Of a DNA stretch of 64,000 nucleotides, positions 33,050 to 41,058 are shown one piece after another; position 1 is the stretch's first letter, and each line of letters begins with the position of its first letter. The position numbers were made by a program, and so were the translations under genes. Origin of the DNA: Modestobacter sp. VKM Ac-2985 (GTDB taxonomy: Bacteria > Actinomycetota > Actinomycetes > Mycobacteriales > Geodermatophilaceae); NCBI RefSeq assembly GCF_026967925.1, contig NZ_JAPVBI010000003.1, positions 499,070 to 563,069 on the forward strand, given 5' to 3'. The notes beneath the pieces were generated by a model. That model was not told the origin of the DNA. It did no database searches and saw only the letters and a list, made by a program, of their open reading frames with translations.

Positions 33050-35502
33050 GGGTGGATCTCCTCCACAAGTGGGGGTGCTGCGACGTCCCGGCCGGGGCGC
33101 GCAGGGTCAGGGGTGGGGCGTCCGGGGGGTCCCGGGCGCCGCCGCGCCAGGACGGCGGGCGTGGCGCCCCGGTCGACGACCGCGCCGTGGTGCAGCACGA
33201 GCAGCTCGTCGGTGAGCGCGGCGACGGCGGCCAGGTCGTGGGAGATGACGACCAGGGCGACGCCCTCGGCCCGCACGGACCGCAGCAGCTCGAGCACCCC
33301 GGCGCGGACGACGGCGTCCAGCGAGCTGACCGGTTCGTCCAGGACGATCAGGTCCGGCGCCGCGGCCAGGGCGCGGGCGATCACCACCCGTTGCTGCTGG
33401 CCCCCGGACAGCTGCCAGGGCCGGCGGCCGGCGAGCTCCGGGTCCAGCCCGACCCGGGTGAGCAGCGCCGGGGGGCCACCGAGGGGCACCGGGCGGCCGC
33501 GCCGACGGGCCAGCAGGAGGGCCTCGCGCAGCGCCGCGCCGACCGGCTGACGCAGGTCGAGTGCGGAGGCCGGGTCCTGGAACACCAGCTGGGCGTGCCC
33601 GGTGCCCGCTGCCCGGGTCGACCCGGCGAGCTCGACGGTGCCCGCGGTCGGGCACTGCAGCCCGGTGAGCACCCGGGCGAGGGTGGTCTTGCCACTGCCG
33701 GACTCCCCCACCACGCCCAGTCCGCCGCCGCGCGGCAGCGTGAACGACACCCCCGTCAGCGCGGGCGGGAGCGCCGACCGGCTCCACCGCCCGGCCGGGT
33801 ACCTCACCCCGACGTCCCGGGCCAGGAGCAGCGGTGCACCCCCGGGAGGTGGTGCCGGGGCAGCGGCCGGTTCCACGGCGGCGTCGCGCAACGCCCCGGT
33901 CACCGGGTGCGCAGGTGCGTCGAGCACCTGGGCCACCGGCCCGGACTCCACCACCTGCCCGGCGTCCAGGACGGTGACGGTGTCCGCGTGCCGGCCCACC
34001 AGTCCGAGGTCGTGGCTGATCAGCAGCACAGCGGTGCCGTGCTCGTCGCGGGCCCGGGCCAGCAGCGCCAGCACCTGCCCGGCGGTGGCGGCGTCCAGCG
34101 CGCTGGTGGGTTCGTCGGCGACGAGCAGCTGCGGCCCGCCCGCGAGCGCCGCGGCGACCAGCACCCGCTGCCGCATGCCGCCGGAGAGCTCGGCGGGCCG
34201 GGCGCGCAGGACCCGGTCCACGTCGGGCAGACCGGCCCAGACCAGCAGCTCCCGGGCCACCGCGGTGGCCGCCCGCCGATCGAGCCCGCGGTGCAGCCGA
34301 GCGGCCTCGGCGACCTGGGGTCCGATCCGGCGCAGCGGGTCCAGCGCGGTGCCGACGTCCTGGGGCACCAGCGCCACCCGTGCGCCGCGCACCCGGCGCA
34401 GGTCGCGCTCGGTCGCACCGACCAGCTCCTGCCCGGCCAGCCGCACCGAGCCACCGGCGACCGCGCCGGCCGCCTCCGGCAGCAGGCCCAGGACGGCGGC
34501 GGCGGTCAGCGACTTGCCGGAGCCGCTGCCGCCCACGAGCGCGACCACCTCGCCCCGGCCGACATCGAGGTCCACGCCGTCGACCACCCGGCGGCGCTCG
34601 TGCGGCCCGGCCAGCTCCACGGTCAGCCCCCGCACCGACAGCAGCGCCTCGGTGGGACGCCCGGCGGGCGCGGGGCGGGCGCGGTGTCCAGGCGCGCGCA
34701 CGGCCGGGCGGCCGTGCGTGGTCCACGCCTGCGCCTGCCTGGCCAGCACGAGCACGAGCAGGACCAGCAACGCGAGCGCCAGCATCGGCAGCAGGAACAG
34801 CCGCGGGTCGGTGGCCAGGTGGGGGCGGGCCTCGACGATCATCGCCCCCCACTCCGGGGTCGGCGGGCGCACGCCCAGCCCGAGGAAGCTCAGCGTCGAG
34901 ACGCCGAGCACCAGACCGGCGACGTCCGTGCCGGCCAGCACCAGCACCGGCCCGGCGACCGCCGGCAACAGGTGGACGCCCAGCACCCGGCCGGGTCGGG
35001 CACCCAGCAGGGTCAGCGCCTGGACGACCGGGGCACGCCGGCGCAGCAGCACCTCCATCCGCACCAGCCGGGCGTAGGACGCCCAGCTGCCGGCGGCCAG
35101 CGCCAGCACCAGCCCGCCGGCACCGCCGCCGAGGACGCCGGCGAGCACCACCCCGACCAGCAGCGCCGGCACCGCGACGACGACGTCGCTGGTCCGCAGC
35201 ACCAGCGAGTCCACCCAGCCGCCGCGCCACCCCGCGAGCAGCCCCAGCGCCAGGCCGAGGGGCAGCGCGATCGCCACGGTCAGCAGCACGATGCCGAGCG
35301 AGGTCCGGCCGGCGACCAGCAACCGGGTCAGCTCGTCGCGGCCCAGGTGGTCGGTGCCCAGCAAGTGCGCGGCCGAGGGGCCGGCCCGGACGGCGGTGAG
35401 GTCGGTGGCGGTCGGTGACCAGGGGCTGAGCAGCGGCCCGGCCAGCACGGCGAGCACCAGCAGCCCGAGCAGCCCGAGAGCGGCGCGTGCCGTCACGGTC
35501 AC
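33046..35502 (-). CDS. Triple fusion: Opp/Nik-type permease plus two ATP-binding domains (system C)
   Basis: An 818-residue polypeptide. Residues about 1-260 are a DppC/NikC-like permease (LLGTDHLGRDELTRLLVAGR, LGLGVRPPTPEWG). About 286-540 form a DppD-like ATPase (Walker A GGSGSGKSLT, signature LSGGMRQRVLVAAALA, Walker B LVADEPTSALD). About 560-800 form a DppF-like ATPase (Walker A GESGSGKTTL, signature LSGGQQQRVVIARALA, Walker B IVLDEPVSSLD). All catalytic motifs look intact. The reading frame is continuous, with no stop between domains. GTG 35502 overlaps the stop of the separate DppB-like permease. Linking one permease to both ATPases fixes subunit stoichiometry. Confidence 0.88.
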   Translation of the reverse strand: MTVTARAALGLLGLLVLAVLAGPLLSPWSPTATDLTAVRAGPSAAHLLGTDHLGRDELTRLLVAGRTSLGIVLLTVAIALPLGLALGLLAGWRGGWVDSLVLRTSDVVVAVPALLVGVVLAGVLGGGAGGLVLALAAGSWASYARLVRMEVLLRRRAPVVQALTLLGARPGRVLGVHLLPAVAGPVLVLAGTDVAGLVLGVSTLSFLGLGVRPPTPEWGAMIVEARPHLATDPRLFLLPMLALALLVLLVLVLARQAQAWTTHGRPAVRAPGHRARPAPAGRPTEALLSVRGLTVELAGPHERRRVVDGVDLDVGRGEVVALVGGSGSGKSLTAAAVLGLLPEAAGAVAGGSVRLAGQELVGATERDLRRVRGARVALVPQDVGTALDPLRRIGPQVAEAARLHRGLDRRAATAVARELLVWAGLPDVDRVLRARPAELSGGMRQRVLVAAALAGGPQLLVADEPTSALDAATAGQVLALLARARDEHGTAVLLISHDLGLVGRHADTVTVLDAGQVVESGPVAQVLDAPAHPVTGALRDAAVEPAAAPAPPPGGAPLLLARDVGVRYPAGRWSRSALPPALTGVSFTLPRGGGLGVVGESGSGKTTLARVLTGLQCPTAGTVELAGSTRAAGTGHAQLVFQDPASALDLRQPVGAALREALLLARRRGRPVPLGGPPALLTRVGLDPELAGRRPWQLSGGQQQRVVIARALAAAPDLIVLDEPVSSLDAVVRAGVLELLRSVRAEGVALVVISHDLAAVAALTDELLVLHHGAVVDRGATPAVLARRRPGPPGRPTPDPARPGRDVAAPPLVEEIHP

Positions 35503-36455
35503 GTGCGCACCCCGGCCCGGGCGTCGACGAGCGCCGCCAGCGAACCGGCCAGGCCGCGGACGGAGACGGTGCCGACGGCGATGATCAGCACCGCCGCCTG
35601 CAGCGGGTACCAGTCGCGGAACTGCAGCGCCCGCACCAGGTAGTCGCCCAGTCCCGGCCAGCCGAACGCCGTCTCGGCGACCAGGGTGGCGGCCAGCGCG
35701 GTGCCCACGACGTCGCCGATCACCACCAGCAGCGGCGCGGCCGCGTTCGGCAGGGCGGTGGCCAGCAGCACCCGGGCCGGGGACAGCCCGCGCGCCCGGG
35801 CGGTGGTGGCGAAGGGCTCGCGCAGCGTGCTGCGCAGCCGGGCCTCGGTGACCTGGGCGAGGACGGCGGCCAGCGGCAGCCCGATGACCGCGGCCGGCAG
35901 CACCAGGGAGGGCCAGCCGGCGATGCCCTGGGTGGGCAGCAGCCGCCACTGCAGGGCGAACAGCAGCACACCGAGCTGGGCGAGGGCGAAGGCCGGCACC
36001 GACAGCAGGGCGAGCGAGCCGAGCTGGATCGGCAGCCGGACCACCCGGCGCCGGGTCAGCGCGGCCACGGCACCGGCGGTCAGGCCGCCCACCACGGCGA
36101 CGACCGCGCCGGTCGTGGCGAGGGTGACCGTCGGCCCGAGCCGGGCGGCCACCTCACCGGCGACGTCCTGACCGGTGCGCGCCGAGGCACCGAGCTCGCC
36201 CCGGAACAGCCCTTCGAGCGCGTGCAGGTAGCGGACCGGCGCCGGGAGGTCCAGGCCGAGCTCGGCCCGCACCCGGGCCACCGCCTCGGCGGAGACCACC
36301 CCGTCGCGGGCGAGGACGATCGCGGTGGCGGCGTCCCCGGCGGCCACGGACAGCAGCCCGAAGGTCAGCAGCGACACGACGAGCAGGACGGCGACGCCCT
36401 CCCCGGCGCGACGGCCGGCCGCCCGGCCGGCCGCCGCGACCCAGGAGCCCCGCAC
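35499..36455 (-). CDS. Opp/Nik-type ABC transporter permease, DppB/NikB-like (system C)
   Basis: A 318-residue membrane protein with about six helices. DppB-type features are VRAELGLDLPAPVRYL, RGELGASARTGQDV, WRLLPTQGIAGWPSLVLP and AETAFGWPGLGDYLVRALQFRD-type loops. GTG start three bases after the lipoprotein stop. It should pair with the permease domain of the downstream triple-fusion protein. Confidence 0.88.
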   Translation of the reverse strand: MRGSWVAAAGRAAGRRAGEGVAVLLVVSLLTFGLLSVAAGDAATAIVLARDGVVSAEAVARVRAELGLDLPAPVRYLHALEGLFRGELGASARTGQDVAGEVAARLGPTVTLATTGAVVAVVGGLTAGAVAALTRRRVVRLPIQLGSLALLSVPAFALAQLGVLLFALQWRLLPTQGIAGWPSLVLPAAVIGLPLAAVLAQVTEARLRSTLREPFATTARARGLSPARVLLATALPNAAAPLLVVIGDVVGTALAATLVAETAFGWPGLGDYLVRALQFRDWYPLQAAVLIIAVGTVSVRGLAGSLAALVDARAGVRT

Positions 36456-36458
36456 CGG

Positions 36459-38018
36459 TCAGCCGGAGACGGTGACGTCGCTCAGCGGCAGGTCGTACTC
36501 GGTCGCCCCGAGCTCGAACCCCTCGACGGTGTCGCGGATCGCCCACTGCCGCGGCAGCTGCACCAGCGGCACCGCCGCGGTCTGCTCCTCCAGCGTCGTC
36601 CAGGTCGCGTCGAAGGCGGCCTGGCGGCTCTCCTCGTCCGGCGCGGCCAGCGCCGCCGGGATCTGCGCGTCGAGCTCGGGCGAGGCGAACAGGTGCCCCT
36701 CCTGCACGCTGCGGAAGTTGGCCGTCAGCGTGCTGTACGGGTCGTAGGGCGCCCCGTAGGTGTTGTAGAAGCGCAGGTCGAAGTCCCGGGCGGAGACGGT
36801 GGTGCCGTAGGCGGTGCTGTCCAGCGGGGTGATCGTCACCTCGAAGCCCACGTCGCCCAGCTGGTCGGCGACGGCCTGGCTCAGCGACGTCGCCTGGGGC
36901 AGCAGCCCGGGGTCGAGGACGAGGTCCAGCTCCAGCGGGACGCCGTCCTTGCTGCGCACGCCGTCCCCGGTCCACCCGGCCTGCTCCAGCAGCTCCTCGG
37001 CGGCGGCCGGGTCGGCGGCGGTGGCGGCCTCGGGGTCGGGTCCGTAGGGCACGTTGGCCGGGAAGACGGTCGTGGCCGCCGTGGCACGCCCCTCGAACAG
37101 GCCCTCGGCGATGCCCGGGCGGTCCACCGCCAGGTCCATCACCCGCCGGACCGCCGGGTCGGCGAGCGCCGGGTTGCCCGTGTCGGCGTTGACGGTGAGC
37201 AGCAGGTTGGTCGTGGACTCGGTCGTGAGCACCTCGATCCCGTCGGCCTGCTCCAGCGCTGCGGCCTCCTCCAGCGCGAGGGGGGCGGTGTACTCCCCGC
37301 CGATCACGTCGACCTCGCCGGCCTGCAGCGCGGCCACCCGGGCGGCGGCGTCCGGGATGACGGCGAACTCGACCCGGTCGAGCGAGGGGGTGCCGCCCCA
37401 CCAGTCGTCGTTGCGCACGAGCACGATCTGCTGCTCGTCCAGCGACTCGACCCGGTACGGCCCGGTGCCCACCGGCTCGCCCGCGGCCTCCGGGCTGGTG
37501 AAGCGCACCGGCCGGGTGAGGGCCAGCTCGTTGAGGGCGGAGTGGTACGGCTGGCTGAGCCGCCAGGTGATCGTCGCCTCGTCGGTGGCCTCGATCGACT
37601 CGGTGACCCCGGTCAGCCCGAGGAAGCTGTTGTCCGGGTCCTCGACCCAGCGCAGCAGGTCGGTGCGGGCCACCTCGGCGTCGAACGGCGTGCCGTCGGT
37701 GAAGGTGACGCCCTCGCGGAGGGCGAAGGTCATGGTCAGGCCGTCCGGGCTGACCTCGAAGGACTCGGCCAGCGCCGGGGCGAAGGACCCGTCGGCGGTG
37801 TAGCGCACCAGCGGCTCGAAGACCTGGTCCAGCACGGTGAAGGAGGAGGTCGTGTAGTCCTGCACGGAGAGCGAGGCCTCCGGATCGGCCAGCGCGATCC
37901 GGAGCACCTGCTCGCCCGGTGTGTCGGCGGCGGCGCCGTCGTCGGACAGGCCGCACGCGGACAGCGCGAGCACCAGTGCCCCGGCGGCGAGGGTGACCAG
38001 GGGGCGGGACGCGGACAT
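36459..38018 (-). CDS. NikA-like ABC transporter substrate-binding lipoprotein (system C)
   Basis: A 519-residue exported lipoprotein (lipobox LSAC near residue 22) of the SBP_bac_5 family. Segments VFEPLVRYTADGSFAPALAE, VTFTDGTPFDAEVARTD and VGTGPYRV are standard. RFYNTYGAPYDPYSTL matches the (W/Y)GAPYDP motif that I associate with NikA and CntA-type binders of nickel-histidine or metal-opine complexes. Systems A and B lack it. Metal-chelate import is therefore the best guess. The ATG follows AGAAGG. The gene lies 68 bases below the 44-residue Cys-rich gene and in line with the ribosomal protein genes, so it may be read from the same Zur-type promoter. Confidence 0.88.
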   Translation of the reverse strand: MSASRPLVTLAAGALVLALSACGLSDDGAAADTPGEQVLRIALADPEASLSVQDYTTSSFTVLDQVFEPLVRYTADGSFAPALAESFEVSPDGLTMTFALREGVTFTDGTPFDAEVARTDLLRWVEDPDNSFLGLTGVTESIEATDEATITWRLSQPYHSALNELALTRPVRFTSPEAAGEPVGTGPYRVESLDEQQIVLVRNDDWWGGTPSLDRVEFAVIPDAAARVAALQAGEVDVIGGEYTAPLALEEAAALEQADGIEVLTTESTTNLLLTVNADTGNPALADPAVRRVMDLAVDRPGIAEGLFEGRATAATTVFPANVPYGPDPEAATAADPAAAEELLEQAGWTGDGVRSKDGVPLELDLVLDPGLLPQATSLSQAVADQLGDVGFEVTITPLDSTAYGTTVSARDFDLRFYNTYGAPYDPYSTLTANFRSVQEGHLFASPELDAQIPAALAAPDEESRQAAFDATWTTLEEQTAAVPLVQLPRQWAIRDTVEGFELGATEYDLPLSDVTVSG

Positions 38019-38086
38019 GGGAGTGCCTTCTCTCGGGGGGTGGCGCAGGGTGCGGGGTGATCGGCGGGACGTCGTGCCGCGGACGG

Positions 38087-38221
38087 TCAGCGCTTGGCTG
38101 CCCGTGCGTCGCGTCGGCGCTCCGCGCGGTTGCGTCGGTCGGGCAGGCCGGCGGCCGGCGGGGTGGCCTGGCCGGCGGCGGGCGTGGTGCTGCAGCCGCT
38201 CGGGGAACAGCAGTCGGACAC
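38087..38221 (-). CDS. Small Cys-rich basic protein (44 aa) between rpsR and system C
   Basis: Encodes VSDCCSPSGCSTTPAAGQAT then a basic end with DRRNRAERRRDARAAKR. The N-terminal CCxxxGC cluster could bind zinc or another thiophilic metal, and the Arg-rich end could contact RNA. A GAGGAGA ribosome site lies four bases before GTG 38221, which supports translation. The next genes upstream are zinc-free ribosomal proteins and downstream is the NikA-like lipoprotein. Function unknown; a zinc-sensing or storage peptide is only a suggestion. Confidence 0.6.
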   Translation of the reverse strand: MSDCCSPSGCSTTPAAGQATPPAAGLPDRRNRAERRRDARAAKR

Positions 38222-38290
38222 GGGGTCTCCTCGGGTCGGGACGCTCCTCGACGGAGCCGGGACGTGGCACACCACCGCGCAGGACCGTGC

Positions 38291-38515
38291 TCAGCGGCCC
38301 TTCGACGGGTACGGCAGCAGGGCCATCTCGCGGGCGTTCTTGATCGCCTGCGTCACCTGCCGGTGCTGCTTCGGGGTCAGGCCGGTGACCCGGCGGGCGC
38401 GGATCTTGCCGCGGTCGGAGATGAACGTGCGCAGCTGGGTGACGTCCTTCCAGTCGACCGGGCCGTCCAGCTCGCGCTTCTTCCGAGGGCGCGGCGGGCG
38501 CGGCGCGGGGGTCAC
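38291..38515 (-). CDS. rpsR: Ribosomal protein S18, zinc-independent paralog
   Basis: A 74-residue S18. The conserved body [19 protein letters not shown] plus [20 protein letters not shown] is intact. The N-terminal cysteines of the zinc-binding form (CPFC-like) are absent, replaced by [14 protein letters not shown], so this is the C-minus paralog that replaces the zinc form under starvation. GTG 38515 overlaps the rpsN stop. Fourth gene of the rpmB-rpmG-rpsN-rpsR set, in the same order as in mycobacteria. Confidence 0.95.
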   Translation of the reverse strand: MTPAPRPPRPRKKRELDGPVDWKDVTQLRTFISDRGKIRARRVTGLTPKQHRQVTQAIKNAREMALLPYPSKGR

Positions 38516-38814
38516 CAGCTGGACTTCCGGATGCCTGGCAGCTCGCCGGCGTGGGCCATCTCCCGGAAGCGGATCCGGGAGATGCCGAACTTCCGCAGGT
38601 GGCCGCGCGGGCGGCCGTCGGCGACGTCGCGGTTGCGCAGCCGGGTCGGGCTGGCGTCGCGCGGGAGCCGCTGCAGCGCGGCCTGCGCCGCGGCCCGCTC
38701 GTCCGGCGTGGTCGCCGTGCGGGCGGTCTCCTTCAGCTGGGCGCGGCGCTCGGCGTGCCGGGTGACGACCTCGCGGCGCTGCCGGTCCTTGGCGATCATG
38801 GACTTCTTGGCCAT
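38512..38814 (-). CDS. rpsN: Ribosomal protein S14, zinc-independent paralog
   Basis: A 100-residue S14 of the long, cysteine-free type: [17 protein letters not shown] opening, [14 protein letters not shown] middle, and [20 protein letters not shown] end. Zinc-binding S14 is about 61 residues with two CxxC pairs, and none are present here. It starts one base after the rpmG stop. Confidence 0.95.
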   Translation of the reverse strand: MAKKSMIAKDRQRREVVTRHAERRAQLKETARTATTPDERAAAQAALQRLPRDASPTRLRNRDVADGRPRGHLRKFGISRIRFREMAHAGELPGIRKSSW

Positions 38815-38815
38815 C

Positions 38816-38983
38816 TCAGCGCTCCTCGCGGAAGTCGACGTGCTTCCGGATCCTCGGGTCGTACTTCTTCAGCACGAGCCGGTCCGGGTCGTTGCGGCGG
38901 TTCTTCCGGGTCACGTACGTGTAGCCGGTGCCGGCGGTCGACTTCAGCTTGATGATCGGGCGGACGTCGTTGCCGCGGGCCAT
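38816..38983 (-). CDS. rpmG: Ribosomal protein L33, zinc-independent paralog
   Basis: A 55-residue L33 ([36 protein letters not shown]). The two CxxC pairs of the zinc form are missing. The ATG overlaps the rpmB stop (ATGA). Confidence 0.95.
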   Translation of the reverse strand: MARGNDVRPIIKLKSTAGTGYTYVTRKNRRNDPDRLVLKKYDPRIRKHVDFREER

Positions 38984-39252
38984 CAGCCGTTCCCCCGCCC
39001 GGCGCCCAGCCGACGGCGCGCGACCGGGTCGGTGGCCCGGATCCGGGCCACGACGGCCTCGATGCCCCGGACGTCGACGGTCTTGATGCCCTTGGTGGAG
39101 ACGGTGAGCCGGATCCACCGGTTCTCGCTGGCCAGGAAGAAGCGCTTGGACTGCAGGTTCGGGTCGAAGCGGCGGTTGGTGCGGCGGTGCGAGTGGCTCA
39201 CGGACTTGCCGAAGCTCGGCGTGCGTCCGGTCACCTCGCAGTAGGTGGCCAT
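38983..39252 (-). CDS. rpmB: Ribosomal protein L28, zinc-independent paralog
   Basis: An 89-residue L28: [20 protein letters not shown], then [15 protein letters not shown] and [13 protein letters not shown]. It has a single Cys where the zinc form has CxxC (CDVCGK-like), so it should not need zinc. A GGAGG ribosome site precedes the ATG. First gene of the minus-strand operon running from the divergent Zur-type promoter. Confidence 0.95.
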   Translation of the reverse strand: MATYCEVTGRTPSFGKSVSHSHRRTNRRFDPNLQSKRFFLASENRWIRLTVSTKGIKTVDVRGIEAVVARIRATDPVARRRLGAGRGNG

Positions 39253-39293
39253 GCTGGTGCGCCTCCAGGGGTCGACGGGCGGGAGCAGTGCAG

Positions 39294-39330
39294 ACACTAG
39301 ATGAACACGATTCCCGTTTGCAGCTAGGGT
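39294..39330. promoter_or_regulatory. Divergent rpmB/mrf promoter with candidate Zur box
   Basis: On the plus strand, TGAACA (39302-39307) and TAGGGT (39325-39330) are 17 bases apart, and GTG 39337 follows six bases later (leaderless). On the minus strand TAGTGT (39294-39299) can serve rpmB. TGAACACGATTCCCGTT (39302-39318) matches the znuA box at 13 of 17 positions and lies where it could block both promoters. Its palindromic symmetry is poor. Confidence 0.55.
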
Positions 39331-39336
39331 GGCGGC

Positions 39337-40629
39337 GTGACCTCCCGCCGCACCCCCCTGGTGCTCGTCACCGGCCTGGACCGGGACCTGACCGCGCAGG
39401 CCGCCACCCCCCTGCTGGACCGGCCCGGCACCGTCGTGGTCCACCACGACGTCCGGGGACTCGGTCAGGGCGTCGTCGTCCGCACCCTGCGCGAGCAGCG
39501 GGCCACCGGGGTCGTCGAGTCCACCGCCGCGATCGAGCTCGCCCACGGCTGCCTGTCCTGCACGCTCCGGCTCGACCTGCTGCCCCTGCTGCGCACCCTG
39601 GCCCGCCGGGACGACGTCAGCCGGATCGTGCTGCAGCTGGACCCCGCACTCGAGCCCCAGCACCTGTGCTGGGCCTTCGAGGAGGTCGTCCTGGACGAGG
39701 ACACCGCGGAGGACCAGGAGCCGGAGACCGCCGGCGACTGGGTGGAGGTGGCCGGCGTGCTCGTGGCCGTCGACGCCGCCGGCTGGCTCGACGCCGCCAC
39801 CGGCGAGGAGACGATGGACGACCACGGCCTCGCGGCGACCGTGGACGACGAGCGGACGCTGGCCCAGGTGGCCGTCGGCCAGGTGACCGCCGCCGACGCG
39901 GTGCTGCTCGCCGGCGAGCCGGACGACGGCTGGGCCGCGGCCCGGCTCACCGCCGTGCTCGACCGCCTGCTGCCCGGCGCGCCGCGGGCCCAGCTGGGCC
40001 GCAACCACCCCGACGAGCTGCTGACCGCGCTGCCGCCGACCGCCAAGCGCGGCCGGATGCCCACCCCGCACGACGCCCTGCTCGCCGGCCAGCCCCCGCT
40101 GGACGCCGTCGCCGACGTGGAGCTGGTGCGCTTCTCCGCCACCCGGCCCTTCTCCCCCGAGCGGCTGCACGAGGCGATCGACGTGCTGATGACCGGCGTG
40201 GTCTGCAGCCGCGGCCGGCTCTGGCTGGCCAGCCAGCCCGACCGGGCGATCTGGCTGGAGTCCGCCGGCGGGGGGCTGCGGGTCGGCGACGCCGGACCGT
40301 GGCTGGCCACCCTGGGGGACGACGCCGAGCTGTGGAGCCAGGTCGACCCGGAGCGCACCGCCGCCGCCGCGCTGCGCTGGGACCCGCTGTACGGCGACCG
40401 GGACGTCGAGCTGGTCGTGCTCACCCACCGGCAGCCGGCCGAGCTGATCACCGCGGCGCTCACCGCCGCCCTGCTGACCGACGAGGAGCTGGCCGCCGGT
40501 GAGGACACCTGGCGCGCCCTGCCCGACCCGTTCGGCGAGTGGCACGCCGACCCCTGCGAGGCCGCCGGCCCCGCGGACGAGACAGACCTGCACACCAGCA
40601 GCACCGACCGAGAGGACCACTCCCGATGA
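39337..40629 (+). CDS. mrf: Mrf-like COG0523 (CobW/YciC-related) protein with degenerate Walker A
   Basis: A 430-residue protein of the COG0523 group. The usual GxxGxGKT loop is replaced by [13 protein letters not shown] (residues 11-23), so GTP hydrolysis is doubtful. The CxCC site is GCLSC (71-75). C-terminal segments [31 protein letters not shown] and [11 protein letters not shown] agree with mycobacterial Rv0106/Mrf as I remember it. Mrf recruits the hibernation factor Mpy to zinc-free ribosomes. The divergent C-minus ribosomal operon next door gives the same context. The 3' end overlaps rpmE (ATGA). The Mrf name is assigned by resemblance and context. Confidence 0.82.
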   Translation: MTSRRTPLVLVTGLDRDLTAQAATPLLDRPGTVVVHHDVRGLGQGVVVRTLREQRATGVVESTAAIELAHGCLSCTLRLDLLPLLRTLARRDDVSRIVLQLDPALEPQHLCWAFEEVVLDEDTAEDQEPETAGDWVEVAGVLVAVDAAGWLDAATGEETMDDHGLAATVDDERTLAQVAVGQVTAADAVLLAGEPDDGWAAARLTAVLDRLLPGAPRAQLGRNHPDELLTALPPTAKRGRMPTPHDALLAGQPPLDAVADVELVRFSATRPFSPERLHEAIDVLMTGVVCSRGRLWLASQPDRAIWLESAGGGLRVGDAGPWLATLGDDAELWSQVDPERTAAAALRWDPLYGDRDVELVVLTHRQPAELITAALTAALLTDEELAAGEDTWRALPDPFGEWHADPCEAAGPADETDLHTSSTDREDHSR

Positions 40630-40892
40630 GAGCCGGCATCCACCCCGAGTACCGCACCGTGGTGTTCCGCGACACCGCCAGCGGCGCCACCTACCGCACC
40701 CGTTCCACGATCCGCACCGAGGCGACCATCGAGCTCGACGGCGAGACGCTGCCGGTGGTCAACGTGGAGATCAGCGCCGCCTCGCACCCGTTCTGGACCG
40801 GCAACCAGCGGGTGCTGGACACCGCCGGCCGGGTCGAGCGGTTCAACCAGCGCTACGGCAGCGCAGCCCGGCCGGCACGGAAGCGAGGCTGA
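40626..40892 (+). CDS. rpmE: Ribosomal protein L31 type B (zinc-independent)
   Basis: An 88-residue L31 with the type B opening [20 protein letters not shown] and [20 protein letters not shown] then VERFNQRYG. The CxxC pairs of zinc-binding L31 are absent. The ATG overlaps the mrf stop. It replaces zinc-containing L31 during starvation. Confidence 0.95.
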   Translation: MRAGIHPEYRTVVFRDTASGATYRTRSTIRTEATIELDGETLPVVNVEISAASHPFWTGNQRVLDTAGRVERFNQRYGSAARPARKRG

Positions 40893-40896
40893 GGAC

Positions 40897-41058
40897 ATGG
40901 CCGTCCCGAAGCGGAAGACGTCCCGGTCCAACACCCGCTCGCGCCGGTCGCAGTGGAAGGCGGCCCCGGTGCCGCTGGTGCCGGTCACCGTGGACGGCGT
41001 CGTCCGGCTGGTGCCGCAGAAGCTGCGGAAGGCCGCCGAGCGGGGCCTGCTGCCGTGA
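40897..41058 (+). CDS. rpmF: Ribosomal protein L32, cysteine-free paralog
   Basis: A 53-residue L32 ([20 protein letters not shown]). The four cysteines of the zinc-ribbon form are all absent. It starts four bases after the rpmE stop and overlaps the next gene. It extends the zinc-sparing set to six ribosomal proteins. Confidence 0.93.
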   Translation: MAVPKRKTSRSNTRSRRSQWKAAPVPLVPVTVDGVVRLVPQKLRKAAERGLLP

